This document shows, piece after piece, positions 7,463-14,449 of a DNA stretch of 24,428 nucleotides. Made by a program: the position numbers and the translations under genes. Source of the DNA: HGM04593 sp045591315 (GTDB lineage: Bacteria; Bacteroidota; Bacteroidia; Bacteroidales; Bacteroidaceae). A model generated the notes under the pieces. The model was not told where the DNA came from and searched no databases. It was given only the letters and a program-made list of their open reading frames with translations. How positions within the stretch are numbered: the first letter of the stretch is position 1; each line of letters starts with the position of its first letter. The stretch spans positions 1-24,428 of the forward strand of contig JAZNSN010000066.1 of assembly GCA_045591315.1 (NCBI GenBank). The letters are read 5' to 3'.

Positions 7463-7483
7463 TCCTATATACTAAGTTATTGG

Positions 7484-7518
7484 GCCGGAAAGCAATCGAT
7501 GTTTTCCGGCTTTTTCTT
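7484..7518 (+). terminator. Intrinsic terminator of PiT copy 1
   Basis: GCCGGAAA (7484-7491) pairs with TTTCCGGC (7503-7510), 8 bp, followed by TTTTTCTT. It separates the two PiT genes into independent transcripts. Confidence 0.85.
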
Positions 7519-7554
7519 ATGCAAGTTTTGAAATTTAAAATGAATCTCTGTCTT

Positions 7555-7611
7555 TGTAACAATTTTGTAACATTTCTGTAATGTAACAGTAATTATTGTG
7601 GTTGATTTTTG
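7555..7611 (+). promoter_or_regulatory. Pho-box-like 11-bp phased repeat array and promoter of second PiT gene
   Basis: Hexamers start at 7555 (TGTAAC), 7566 (TGTAAC), 7577 (TGTAAT) and 7588 (AGTAAT), again exactly 11 bp apart; an extra out-of-phase TGTAAC overlaps at 7582. After a 10-bp gap comes GATTTTTG (7604-7611), the same GAnTTTTG type and spacing as in front of copy 1. Predicted start about 7618, leader about 70 nt. Surrounding sequences of the two promoters are otherwise different, so the shared geometry is unlikely to be only a by-product of the gene duplication. Confidence 0.7.
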
Positions 7612-7688
7612 TAAAACTTACGGGTAGGCTGTTTTGCCGGTATCTGTCCGATTGCACATAAAGCATTGAAAAACTAACACAATACAAT

Positions 7689-9998
7689 ATGGAATTCTTT
7701 AACGACATTATCTCCTATGTTTCGGGACTAAGTTCTGTGGAACTTTCTTATCTCTTTGTCGTCATGTTCATGTTCACGCTTGCAGTGATTGACTTGACAG
7801 TAGGTGTCAGCAACGATGCTGTGAATTTTCTCAGTTCGGCTGTAGGCTCTAAGGCTGCCAAAATCAAACATGTGCTCATCGTGGCGGCTGTCGGTGTCTT
7901 TGTAGGTGCCTCTTTCAGCAGCGGCATGATGGATGTGGCACGTCATGGAATATTCGATCCCGGATTCTTTACTTTCAGCAATGTAATGTGTATATACCTT
8001 GCAGTGGTAATCAGTGATGTCTTTTTGCTCGACTTGTTCAATTCATTGGGCTTGCCGACCTCTACAACCGTGTCAATGGTGTTCGAACTGTTGGGAGCAT
8101 CTTTCATAACGGCTATAATAACTTCCGGAGGCGCAGGTTTGGGCATGCTGAATACTGACCGTGCCCTTACAATCATCATTTCGATATTCCTCTCTGTTGC
8201 TATAGCATTCATCTTCGGCCTCCTGGTTCAGTGGATATCGCGTATAATATTCACATTCCATTACCGTAAGAATCTAGGCCGCAAGATTGGTCTCTATGGT
8301 GGCTTTGCAGCTACAGCTATAATATACTTCATGCTTGTCAAAGGTCTCAAGGGAAGCGCATTGGTAGGCTTGCTGCCGGAGTCTGTAAAGCATTTTGTGT
8401 TTGAGGATACGGCTACTTTCCTTATAGCTGCTTTCGTATTCATGACTCTGCTTATGCAACTGTTGCATTGGTGCAAGGTGAATGTTCTGAAGATAGTCGT
8501 GCTTATGGGTACATTCTCTTTAGCGATGGCTTTTGCCGGAAACGACCTTGTGAACTTCGTCGGTGTTACATTGGCGGGCTTTGAGTCTTTCAAGGATTTT
8601 GTTGCTAACGGTGCCGGGTTTACAGTAGATTCATTCCACATGACATCACTCATGCCGATAGAGGACGGTGGAAAACCGAACCAGACTCCGGTCTATTTCC
8701 TCATAGGTGCAGGTGCCGTAATGGTATATGCGCTCTTCACTAGCAAGAAGGCACGCAAGGTGCTTCAGACTTCTATCGACCTTTCCAGCCAGCAGAACGA
8801 GGAGAGTGAGATGTTCGGCACATCTTCAATTGCGCGCAATATGGTACGTGCCGTGACCAAGAGCGTAGATGCCGTTTTGCGCAAGACTCCTGTTGGAATC
8901 AAGAGATGGATAGGCAAGCGTTTCGCTCCGCTCGAAGAGCGCGAAGATGTGGCTTTCGACCTGGTACGTGCTTCGGTCAATCTTGTGCTTGCTGGTCTTC
9001 TCATAGCTCTCGGTACATCGCTTAAACTGCCTCTTTCAACAACCTATGTCACATTCATGGTGGGTATGGGTTCTTCTCTTGCCGACCGTGCATGGGGTCG
9101 CGAGAGTGCTGTATATCGTGTTACAGGTGTCGTGTCGGTAGTAGGCGGCTGGTTCATTACTGCCGGCGCCGCGTTCATTATAGCGGCACTCGTTGCTACG
9201 GTCATGAACTATGGAGGCGTAATAGCAATGTACATAATGATTGCTCTTGTAATCTATCTGCTCATACGCAGCCACATCAACTACAACAAGAAGAAGAGCG
9301 GTGAGAAAGTTGATGAAAAGATGCTTGTGGTGCTCAAGTCCGAAGACCAACAGGAGGTTTGGGACAATCTCAAATCGCATACTGCCGATACATTGACACA
9401 TACCTTGGCATTCTCGGCCGATACATACAAGAATATGTTCGAGTCTTTCTCAAAGGATGCCTTGCGTCCGTTGAAGAGCTCTCTTATAAAAATTGTTGAG
9501 GAGAAGGCTCTTATGAAGAAGGAGCGTCGTGCCGAGACACGTGGATTGCAACGTATCGACCAGCAGTTGGCGTTCGAGCGCAGTACATGGTATCATCTTT
9601 GCACCAATAGCTGCCAGCAGATGCTCAATACTCTTACCCGTATCGGTGAGCCGATGAAGGAGCATGCCGACAATAGTTTCAGTCCGTTGTCAAAGGTGTA
9701 TGTAGAGGAGTTCTCTCCATACTGTCGCGATATATACAATGTCCTTAAGGATATCAATGAGATAATCCAGTCGGGCGACTACGGTTCTTCGGAAGAGGTT
9801 TCGGCCCGTGCAAAGCAGTTGAAGCACTCGCTTGCCAACTTGCGTAAGGAGCAGACAATGCGTCTGCACCAGCAGAATGAGGGCAGCTTGCGTATGGATT
9901 TCGTCTATCTGAACCTTATACAGGAGAGCCATGAGCTGCTCAGTGAGGTACGTAACCTCTTGCGTGGCAGCAACAAGTTCTTTGCTCCAAATGCATAA
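7689..9998 (+). CDS. PiT-family inorganic phosphate transporter with C-terminal PhoU-like domain (copy 2)
   Basis: 769 residues, a close paralogue of the preceding gene with the same domain order: PiT signature GVSNDAVNFLSSAVG near residue 40, LPTSTTVSMVFELLG, AGNDLVNFVGVTLAG and LPLSTTYVTFMVGMG, then the PhoU-like helical tail (about 555 to the end) closing with RMDFVYLNLIQESHELLSEV. Differences cluster at the N-terminus, in the loop after the second signature (copy 2 carries an acidic MPIEDGGKPNQ insertion) and at the extreme C-terminus. Both copies keep all signature residues, so both are probably active; whether they differ in affinity or in coupling ion cannot be read from sequence. It has its own Pho-box-like promoter and terminator and is not co-transcribed with copy 1. 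Confidence 0.93.
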   Translation: MEFFNDIISYVSGLSSVELSYLFVVMFMFTLAVIDLTVGVSNDAVNFLSSAVGSKAAKIKHVLIVAAVGVFVGASFSSGMMDVARHGIFDPGFFTFSNVMCIYLAVVISDVFLLDLFNSLGLPTSTTVSMVFELLGASFITAIITSGGAGLGMLNTDRALTIIISIFLSVAIAFIFGLLVQWISRIIFTFHYRKNLGRKIGLYGGFAATAIIYFMLVKGLKGSALVGLLPESVKHFVFEDTATFLIAAFVFMTLLMQLLHWCKVNVLKIVVLMGTFSLAMAFAGNDLVNFVGVTLAGFESFKDFVANGAGFTVDSFHMTSLMPIEDGGKPNQTPVYFLIGAGAVMVYALFTSKKARKVLQTSIDLSSQQNEESEMFGTSSIARNMVRAVTKSVDAVLRKTPVGIKRWIGKRFAPLEEREDVAFDLVRASVNLVLAGLLIALGTSLKLPLSTTYVTFMVGMGSSLADRAWGRESAVYRVTGVVSVVGGWFITAGAAFIIAALVATVMNYGGVIAMYIMIALVIYLLIRSHINYNKKKSGEKVDEKMLVVLKSEDQQEVWDNLKSHTADTLTHTLAFSADTYKNMFESFSKDALRPLKSSLIKIVEEKALMKKERRAETRGLQRIDQQLAFERSTWYHLCTNSCQQMLNTLTRIGEPMKEHADNSFSPLSKVYVEEFSPYCRDIYNVLKDINEIIQSGDYGSSEEVSARAKQLKHSLANLRKEQTMRLHQQNEGSLRMDFVYLNLIQESHELLSEVRNLLRGSNKFFAPNA

Positions 9999-10003
9999 CT
10001 TTA

Positions 10004-10022
10004 GAGAGGAAGTACTCCTCTC
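10004..10022 (+). other. Small hairpin after PiT copy 2
   Basis: GAGAGGA (10004-10010) pairs with TCCTCTC (10016-10022) around a 5-nt loop, 5 bp after the stop codon. No T-run follows. It may protect the mRNA 3' end or add to the stronger terminator just downstream. Confidence 0.4.
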
Positions 10023-10036
10023 CATCTGATTATAAC

Positions 10037-10088
10037 AGCCGGCAGAAGTGTTAATGTTCTATAATTGACTCATCTGCCGGCTTTTTTT
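10037..10088 (+). terminator. Intrinsic terminator of PiT copy 2
   Basis: AGCCGGCAGA (10037-10046) pairs with TCTGCCGGCT (10073-10082), a perfect 10-bp stem with a 26-nt loop, running into a T7 tract (10082-10088). Confidence 0.85.
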
Positions 10089-10090
10089 AT

Positions 10091-10098
10091 TAAATTTG
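10091..10098 (+). promoter_or_regulatory. Candidate -7 element of the nfo operon
   Basis: TAAATTTG matches TAnnTTTG. No TTTG is found at the usual 19-21 bp spacing (nearest TTG at 10065-10067, 23 bp), so it is a weak call. Unlike the PiT genes, no phased TGTAAY array is present; only a single TGTAAT occurs at 10115. Confidence 0.4.
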
Positions 10099-10120
10099 CA
10101 ATATCTGTATTGTATGTAAT

Positions 10121-10137
10121 CCGGTTTGGAGAACCGG
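10121..10137 (+). other. Leader hairpin upstream of nfo
   Basis: CCGGTT (10121-10126) pairs with AACCGG (10132-10137) around TGGAG, about 35 nt before the nfo start. It would lie in the 5' leader if transcription starts near 10105. No T-run follows, so it is not a terminator; role unknown. Confidence 0.4.
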
Positions 10138-10171
10138 TCCTTAAAAGAATTAGAAACAGTTTTAGAATGCT

Positions 10172-11005
10172 ATGAAATATATCGGTCCTCATGTATCGGC
10201 AAGCGGAGGCGTTGAGAATGCTCCGTTGAATGCCATGGCTGTAGGCGCAAATGCCTTTGCACTCTTCACCAAGAATCAGCGTCAGTGGGTTGCGGCTCCT
10301 CTTACAGCTAAGAGCATTGAACTTTTTAAGGAAAATTGCCGTAAAGGCGGATTTGAACCAGGTCAGATACTGCCCCACGACAGTTATCTCATTAACTTGG
10401 GCAATCCTGATGAAGAGGCTATACAGAAGTCACGTGCAGCATTCATTGACGAGATGCAGCGTTGCGAACAGCTGGGGCTTACTATGCTTAATTTTCATCC
10501 TGGAAGTCATCTTAATAAAATATCCATAGAACAGTGTCTTGACGAGATTGCTGCCAATATAAATCTTGCGCTCTCCAAGACAAAGGGTGTTACTGCTGTT
10601 ATAGAGAACACTGCAGGGCAAGGCAGCAACGTCGGCAACAGGCTCGAAGAGATCCGTTACATAATAGACCGTATAGATGACAAGAGCCGTGTCGGCTATT
10701 GTATCGATACGTGTCATTTCTATTCTGCAGGCTATGACATCGTCGCGGATTATGACGGTGCTTTTGGCGAGCTTGAAAAGGTTGTCGGTCTTGAATATCT
10801 CAAGGCAATTCATCTTAATGATACGAAGAAACCCCTCGGTTCAAGGGTTGACCGTCACGACAATGTAGGAATAGGGCTTCTGGGAATCGATTTCTTCAAA
10901 CGCTTCATGAAAGACCCGCGCTTTGACAATATTCCGATAATCCTTGAGACACCGGACGAGAGCCGTTGGGCCGATGAGATAACTCTTTTACGTAGCTTTG
11001 AGTGA
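10172..11005 (+). CDS. nfo: Endonuclease IV (AP endonuclease)
   Basis: 277 residues, the usual length. Endonuclease IV cleaves DNA 5' of abasic sites in base-excision repair with a trinuclear zinc centre in a TIM barrel. All metal ligands are visible in order: H69 (LPHDSY), H109 (NFHPGS), E145 (IENTAGQG), D179 and H182 (CIDTCH), H214 (IHLND), D227 and H229 (VDRHDN), E259 (ILETP). The opening YIGPHVSASGG is the family start, so ATG 10172 is secure. The stop codon lies 2 bp before the ATG of the response regulator and overlaps a possible GTG start for it, so repair enzyme and two-component pair appear to form one operon. Why nfo should travel with a PhoB/PhoR-like pair is not obvious from the sequence. 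Confidence 0.96.
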   Translation: MKYIGPHVSASGGVENAPLNAMAVGANAFALFTKNQRQWVAAPLTAKSIELFKENCRKGGFEPGQILPHDSYLINLGNPDEEAIQKSRAAFIDEMQRCEQLGLTMLNFHPGSHLNKISIEQCLDEIAANINLALSKTKGVTAVIENTAGQGSNVGNRLEEIRYIIDRIDDKSRVGYCIDTCHFYSAGYDIVADYDGAFGELEKVVGLEYLKAIHLNDTKKPLGSRVDRHDNVGIGLLGIDFFKRFMKDPRFDNIPIILETPDESRWADEITLLRSFE

Positions 11006-11007
11006 TT

Positions 11008-11712
11008 ATGGACGGTATGACACGGATATTGGTAGTTGACGACGAACTCGATATATGCGAGATTCTCAAGTTCAATCTTGAGAACTGCGGTTATGAGGTT
11101 GATATGGCTCTTTCGGGCGAAGAGGCCTTGTCAATGCCATTGGGCAAGTACAGTCTTTTCCTTTTCGATGTGATGATGGACGAAATGAGCGGCTTTTCTC
11201 TTGCGGCCAAGGTCCGCAAAATAGAGGAGTGCGCTGAAACCCCAATCATCTTCATTACAGCCAAGGCGGGTGAGAATGATCTTCTTACCGGCTTCAACTT
11301 AGGTGCAGACGACTATATATGCAAGCCTTTCAGGATAAGCGAGGTGCTTGCAAGGGTGAAGGCTGTTCTCCGCCGTAATTCCAAGTCTATTCCTGCTCCT
11401 GCCGGTCAGGGCAACATCGTGTTCGGTGACCTTGTACTGAACCCTGAAGCCAAGCGAGCATACGTCTCAGGTGTTGACATGTCGCTTACAAAGAAGGAGT
11501 TTGAGGTCCTGCAGATGCTTCTCGCAAAGCCGGGAAGGGTCTTTTCGCGTGAAGAGATTCTTTCTCATGTATGGCCCAACGATGTGAATGTCCTGGAACG
11601 TAGCATTGATGTGAATATGGCACGTCTGCGCAAGAAGATGGGCTGTTATGCCAATAATATAGTATCGCGCAGCGGCTATGGATATTGCTTTGTAACCGAA
11701 ACAAAAGAATAG
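11008..11712 (+). CDS. OmpR/PhoB-type response regulator
   Basis: 234 residues from ATG 11008 (a GTG at 11002, overlapping the nfo stop, is the alternative). Receiver domain at 5-120: acidic pair D11-D12, phospho-acceptor D54 (LFDVMM), T84 (FITAK) and K107 (CKPF), all conserved. A winged-helix DNA-binding domain follows at about 132-232, with LTKKEFEVLQMLLAKPGRVF and the recognition-helix region SIDVNMARLRKKMG typical of OmpR/PhoB. Its stop is one base before the kinase start, so the two are translationally linked. Given the PiT genes next door with 11-bp repeat arrays, PhoB is the best functional guess; receiver and effector sequences alone cannot separate PhoB from other OmpR-type regulators, so no symbol is assigned. 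Confidence 0.9.
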   Translation: MDGMTRILVVDDELDICEILKFNLENCGYEVDMALSGEEALSMPLGKYSLFLFDVMMDEMSGFSLAAKVRKIEECAETPIIFITAKAGENDLLTGFNLGADDYICKPFRISEVLARVKAVLRRNSKSIPAPAGQGNIVFGDLVLNPEAKRAYVSGVDMSLTKKEFEVLQMLLAKPGRVFSREEILSHVWPNDVNVLERSIDVNMARLRKKMGCYANNIVSRSGYGYCFVTETKE

Positions 11713-11713
11713 A

Positions 11714-13342
11714 ATGTCGAGATTCTTTGCACGCTTCTTCCTGCCTACTGTAGTTCTTCTGCTCTTGCTGGCGGCATCTTTTCTCTATTACCATCATATT
11801 AGAGCTCAGCATATTGCCGTGATGAATCAGCAGGGGGCTATGCGCAATATAAACGAGAGTGTATATGATCTCATGCAGATACGCGGAGAGGTTGTATTCA
11901 ACGATTCCTGTGCTCTCTATCTGCAACGTTACGTGTCGCATTATGATAAGCAAGGCCTGCGTGTAACCATAATTGAAGCATCTACCGGAGATGTGATGTT
12001 TGATTCATCATTACCGCAGTCCGTGGCTGTCGCAGACAACCATGCCGGGCGAAAGGAGGTCGCCCAGGCCCTTGAAGAGGGTGTGGGGTATGACGTGCGC
12101 CGTCTCTCATCGGTACATAACGAAGAGTATTTCTATGTTGCGACATATCGTCCGGAATATGATTTCCTTGTACGCAGTTCTTTGCCATACGAGCTTGCGA
12201 TTAAAAGCGACAATACCGGTGACCTTGTCCTGTTGATTGTGGCCAGCATTATCATAGCAATCGTGCTTTATATGCTGTACAGGATAATGAAGCTTGCCGG
12301 AAGTTCTGAATTCGCAACCCAGAAGCTGTTGCAGCATCTTCGTATTGCTCAGGAAGGAATAGCAATATTCGATTCAAAGCGTAAACTGGTATTTGCCAAC
12401 ATGCTTTTCAGTGAATATGCCGATCTGTTGTCTTCCATGCATCTCTCCAAAGTAGATGATATACTCAAGCAACCGGAATTCCGTACAATAGCACGTTTCA
12501 TCGAGAATGACGGCTATATGAACAACGAAACCAGGGAGACACATGTTTCGCACAAGGCCGAAGCTGCAGGACGTACATTCGAAATACATGCTGTGCTGTT
12601 CAAGGATAAAGGCTTCGAGATATCTATAAATGATATAACTGCAACAGAGGAGCAGACGCGTATCAAACGTCAACTTACCCAGAATGCGGCACACGAGTTC
12701 AAGACCCCGGTATGCAGCATACAAGGCTATCTTGAGACTATAATGCAGAATTATCCGCATAACCTCAATGACGAACAGCTGATGCATTTCCTGAAGAGAT
12801 GTTATAGCCAAAGCAGCCGTCTGAACAATCTTGTTCAGGACATGTCGCAACTGAATGAGATGAGCAGTCCTTTGCAACGAATCAACAAGGAACTTGTAGA
12901 TGTTTCCCAGTTGGTGCGTAATATGCTTACAGAAATGAACAACAAGATTCAGGAGCAGGATATTTCGGTTATAGATGAGTTGCCGAACACGCTTATGCTT
13001 AATGCCGACCCGTCAATGCTCTATTCTGTATTCCGTAATCTTATGGACAATGCCGTCTCGTATGCCGGCAGTGGAACTACAGTAAAGATATCCTGTTTCC
13101 GCAGCGATGAGAGTTTCTTCTATTTCAGCTTCTCCGATAATGGCTCCGGTGTTCCCGAAGAACATTTGCCACGTATATTCGAGCGTTTCTATCGCGTCGA
13201 TAAGGGACGTAGCCGCAAGTTAGGCGGTACCGGTTTGGGGCTGGCCATTGTAAAGAATGCTGTAGCATTGCATGGAGGCACCATATCAGCACGCCGTTCT
13301 GTGGAAGGCGGGTTGGAATTCGTGTTCAAGCTGCAGCGTTGA
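11714..13342 (+). CDS. Sensor histidine kinase, PhoR-like
   Basis: 542 residues. Membrane helices at about 7-27 and 169-190 enclose a periplasmic sensor region of roughly 140 residues; a PAS-like cytoplasmic domain (about 200-312) follows. HisKA: NAAHEFKTPVCSIQGYLETI with phospho-accepting H327. HATPase: N-box FRNLMDNAVSYAG (N446), G1 DNGSGVP (475-481), F-box FERFYRVD, G2 GGTGLGLAIV (504-513). The HEFKTP H-box and the PAS-HisKA-HATPase order resemble Bacteroidetes PhoR-type kinases, but the periplasmic domain shows no diagnostic ligand-binding motif I recognise. Transcribed with nfo and the response regulator, with a 1-bp gap. No canonical terminator follows; the next 420 bp is a repeat-rich region. 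The call as a kinase is certain, phosphate sensing is inferred from context. Confidence 0.92.
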   Translation: MSRFFARFFLPTVVLLLLLAASFLYYHHIRAQHIAVMNQQGAMRNINESVYDLMQIRGEVVFNDSCALYLQRYVSHYDKQGLRVTIIEASTGDVMFDSSLPQSVAVADNHAGRKEVAQALEEGVGYDVRRLSSVHNEEYFYVATYRPEYDFLVRSSLPYELAIKSDNTGDLVLLIVASIIIAIVLYMLYRIMKLAGSSEFATQKLLQHLRIAQEGIAIFDSKRKLVFANMLFSEYADLLSSMHLSKVDDILKQPEFRTIARFIENDGYMNNETRETHVSHKAEAAGRTFEIHAVLFKDKGFEISINDITATEEQTRIKRQLTQNAAHEFKTPVCSIQGYLETIMQNYPHNLNDEQLMHFLKRCYSQSSRLNNLVQDMSQLNEMSSPLQRINKELVDVSQLVRNMLTEMNNKIQEQDISVIDELPNTLMLNADPSMLYSVFRNLMDNAVSYAGSGTTVKISCFRSDESFFYFSFSDNGSGVPEEHLPRIFERFYRVDKGRSRKLGGTGLGLAIVKNAVALHGGTISARRSVEGGLEFVFKLQR

Positions 13343-13347
13343 GTCTG

Positions 13348-13380
13348 TCGCTTTGAAAAATATTGAAGTAAACTTCATAT
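13348..13380 (+). repeat. 33-bp direct repeat R1, copy 1
   Basis: Identical over 33 bp to 13650-13682. It contains the near-palindrome TGAAGTAAACTTCA. It begins 5 bp after the kinase stop and, together with the next bases, creates TATCTTTG (13378-13385), a good Bacteroidetes -7 element, with TTTG 22 bp upstream. Copy 2 instead continues TTTCTCG and lacks this element. Confidence 0.85.
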
Positions 13381-13382
13381 CT

Positions 13383-13440
13383 TTGCTTTCAGCGAAGTTT
13401 AGCTTCGCTCATTGCGTGTGAAAATAAATTTTCACACATT
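13383..13440 (+). repeat. 58-bp direct repeat R2, copy 1, made of two palindromes
   Basis: Matches 13529-13586 at 55 of 58 positions. It holds two hairpins: AGCGAAG/CTTCGCT with a 5-nt loop, and GTGTGAAAAT/ATTTTCACAC, a perfect 10-bp stem with an AA loop. Both stems are perfect in this copy. Confidence 0.85.
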
Positions 13441-13450
13441 AACTCCGTTG

Positions 13451-13514
13451 AATTCTCATTCGCTCGCTGTATAACATCAAACAAGTTTGTGTTATGCTCG
13501 CTTAGTTGAGAATT
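13451..13514 (+). repeat. Nested inverted repeat between the R2 copies
   Basis: Outer arms AATTCTCA (13451-13458) and TGAGAATT (13507-13514) pair perfectly; inner arms ATAACATCAAAC (13471-13482) and GTTTGTGTTAT (13485-13495) pair with a single bulged T. Together they form a long interrupted hairpin of 64 nt. Confidence 0.65.
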
Positions 13515-13601
13515 TCGCTTGCACAACATTGCTTTCAGCGAAGTTTAGCTGCGCTCATTGTGTGTGAAAATAAATTTTCACCCATTCGCTTGCACAACAT
13601 T
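13514..13601 (+). repeat. 17-bp repeat R3, two copies bracketing R2 copy 2
   Basis: TTCGCTTGCACAACATT occurs at 13514-13530 and again at 13585-13601. The two copies flank the second R2 element with shared end bases, so the unit R3-R2-R3 looks like a tandem duplication or an insertion with flanking repeats. Confidence 0.75.
13529..13586 (+). repeat. 58-bp direct repeat R2, copy 2
   Basis: Three differences from copy 1 (CTTCG to CTGCG, GCGTG to GTGTG, CACAC to CACCC). Two of the three changes break pairs in the hairpin stems, so structure is less well kept here than in copy 1. Confidence 0.8.
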
Positions 13602-13603
13602 CC

Positions 13604-13705
13604 CTCGTTTGTTTGTATCTCTGGGGTAAACCTCGAAGATACACAGCACTCGCTTTGAAAAATATTGAAGTAAACTTCATATTTCTCGCTCGTTTGTTTG
13701 TATCT
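13604..13705 (+). repeat. 17-bp repeat R4, two copies
   Basis: CTCGTTTGTTTGTATCT occurs at 13604-13620 and 13689-13705. Copy 1 runs into a hairpin (TGTATCT 13614-13620 with AGATACA 13637-13643). Copy 2 continues TTTG and so forms the -7 element of the next gene. Confidence 0.75.
13650..13682 (+). repeat. 33-bp direct repeat R1, copy 2
   Basis: Identical to 13348-13380, in the same orientation, about 300 bp away. The two R1 copies nearly bracket the whole gene-free interval. Confidence 0.85.
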
Positions 13706-13708
13706 TTG
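13701..13708 (+). promoter_or_regulatory. Candidate -7 element for the queuosine-precursor transporter gene
   Basis: TATCTTTG matches TAnnTTTG, 57 bp before the start codon. No TTTG is found 19-21 bp upstream. The element arises from the second R4 copy. Confidence 0.5.
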
Positions 13709-13765
13709 CATAGGTATTCAGGGTAGGCAAGCAATGTCGTTTTCCTGCTACTGTATGAATTATTT

Positions 13766-14449
13766 ATGGATAAGGTATCGGAAAACCCTTTCAAAAACCG
13801 AACTGGCAGCGAAATGCCGCTAATGGTAGTGACAGCTCTGTTTGTTACACTGTATCTTGTGTCGAACATTATGGCTGTCAAGATAATCTCCCTCTTCGGT
13901 CTCTTCTGCTTCGATGCAGGCACAGTCACTTTCCCGTTCGCATATATGCTGGGCGATGTCCTCACTGAGATATGGGGTTACCGTACAGCACGTAATGTAA
14001 TATGGATGACTTTCGTCTGCAATGTGATAATGGTTGTGTGCACGCAGTTGGGTGTGTGGATGCCATCTCCCGACTATCTTGCCGGTACGGCCGAGTCGTA
14101 TAACGAGATATTTACGTATGTGCCGCGTATAGTCATAGCCTCTCTTGTCGGCTTCCTGTTAGGAGAACTCTCCAATGCTTGGCTTATGGAGCGCATAAAG
14201 AAGATTACCAACGGCCGTATGCTGTGGGTGCGCACTATAGGCAGTTCTGTTGTCGGCTATCTTTTCGATACCCTGCCGTTTGTGCTCATTGCTTTTGCAG
14301 GCCTGGTGACTATGCATGACCTTTTGCTGATGATAGCTCTGCAGTATTTCATGAAACTGTCGATAGAGGTCTTGTTCGGAACCCCTATGGCCTATGCTTT
14401 AATAGTCTTTCTTAAACGCAGGATTCTGCGCAAGCGCAACAATGGATAG
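13766..14449 (+). CDS. YhhQ/VUT-family queuosine-precursor transporter (DUF165)
   Basis: 227 residues, about six membrane helices, matching the YhhQ (vitamin uptake transporter, DUF165) family that imports preQ0/preQ1 or, in some bacteria, queuine for the tRNA wobble modification queuosine. The family core is clear: TLYLVSNIMAVKIISLFG (about 30-47), FDAGTVTFPFAYMLGDVLTE with the following WGYRTARNVIW (about 50-80), LGELSNAWLMERIKK, and VGYLFDTLPFVLIAFAG. ATG 13766 is the only start giving full length. The stop overlaps the next gene by 8 bp (14442-14449), so the two products are translationally coupled and probably act in the same pathway. Which precursor is carried cannot be told from sequence. 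Confidence 0.9.
   Translation: MDKVSENPFKNRTGSEMPLMVVTALFVTLYLVSNIMAVKIISLFGLFCFDAGTVTFPFAYMLGDVLTEIWGYRTARNVIWMTFVCNVIMVVCTQLGVWMPSPDYLAGTAESYNEIFTYVPRIVIASLVGFLLGELSNAWLMERIKKITNGRMLWVRTIGSSVVGYLFDTLPFVLIAFAGLVTMHDLLLMIALQYFMKLSIEVLFGTPMAYALIVFLKRRILRKRNNG

Noticed and set aside
10101..10120. Pho-box-like array before nfo
   Set aside because: Only one TGTAAT, plus a TGTATT 9 bp away; the 11-bp phase is absent.
11486..11953. Minus-strand open frame across the regulator-kinase junction
   Set aside because: Antisense to two well-conserved genes; no domain or start signal.
13348..13705. CRISPR array
   Set aside because: Repeats are of four different kinds, each present twice, with no regular spacer length and no cas genes.
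13555..13965. Minus-strand open frame of 136 codons across the repeat cluster and yhhQ-like gene start
   Set aside because: It overlaps the conserved transporter gene and low-complexity repeats; no family match.
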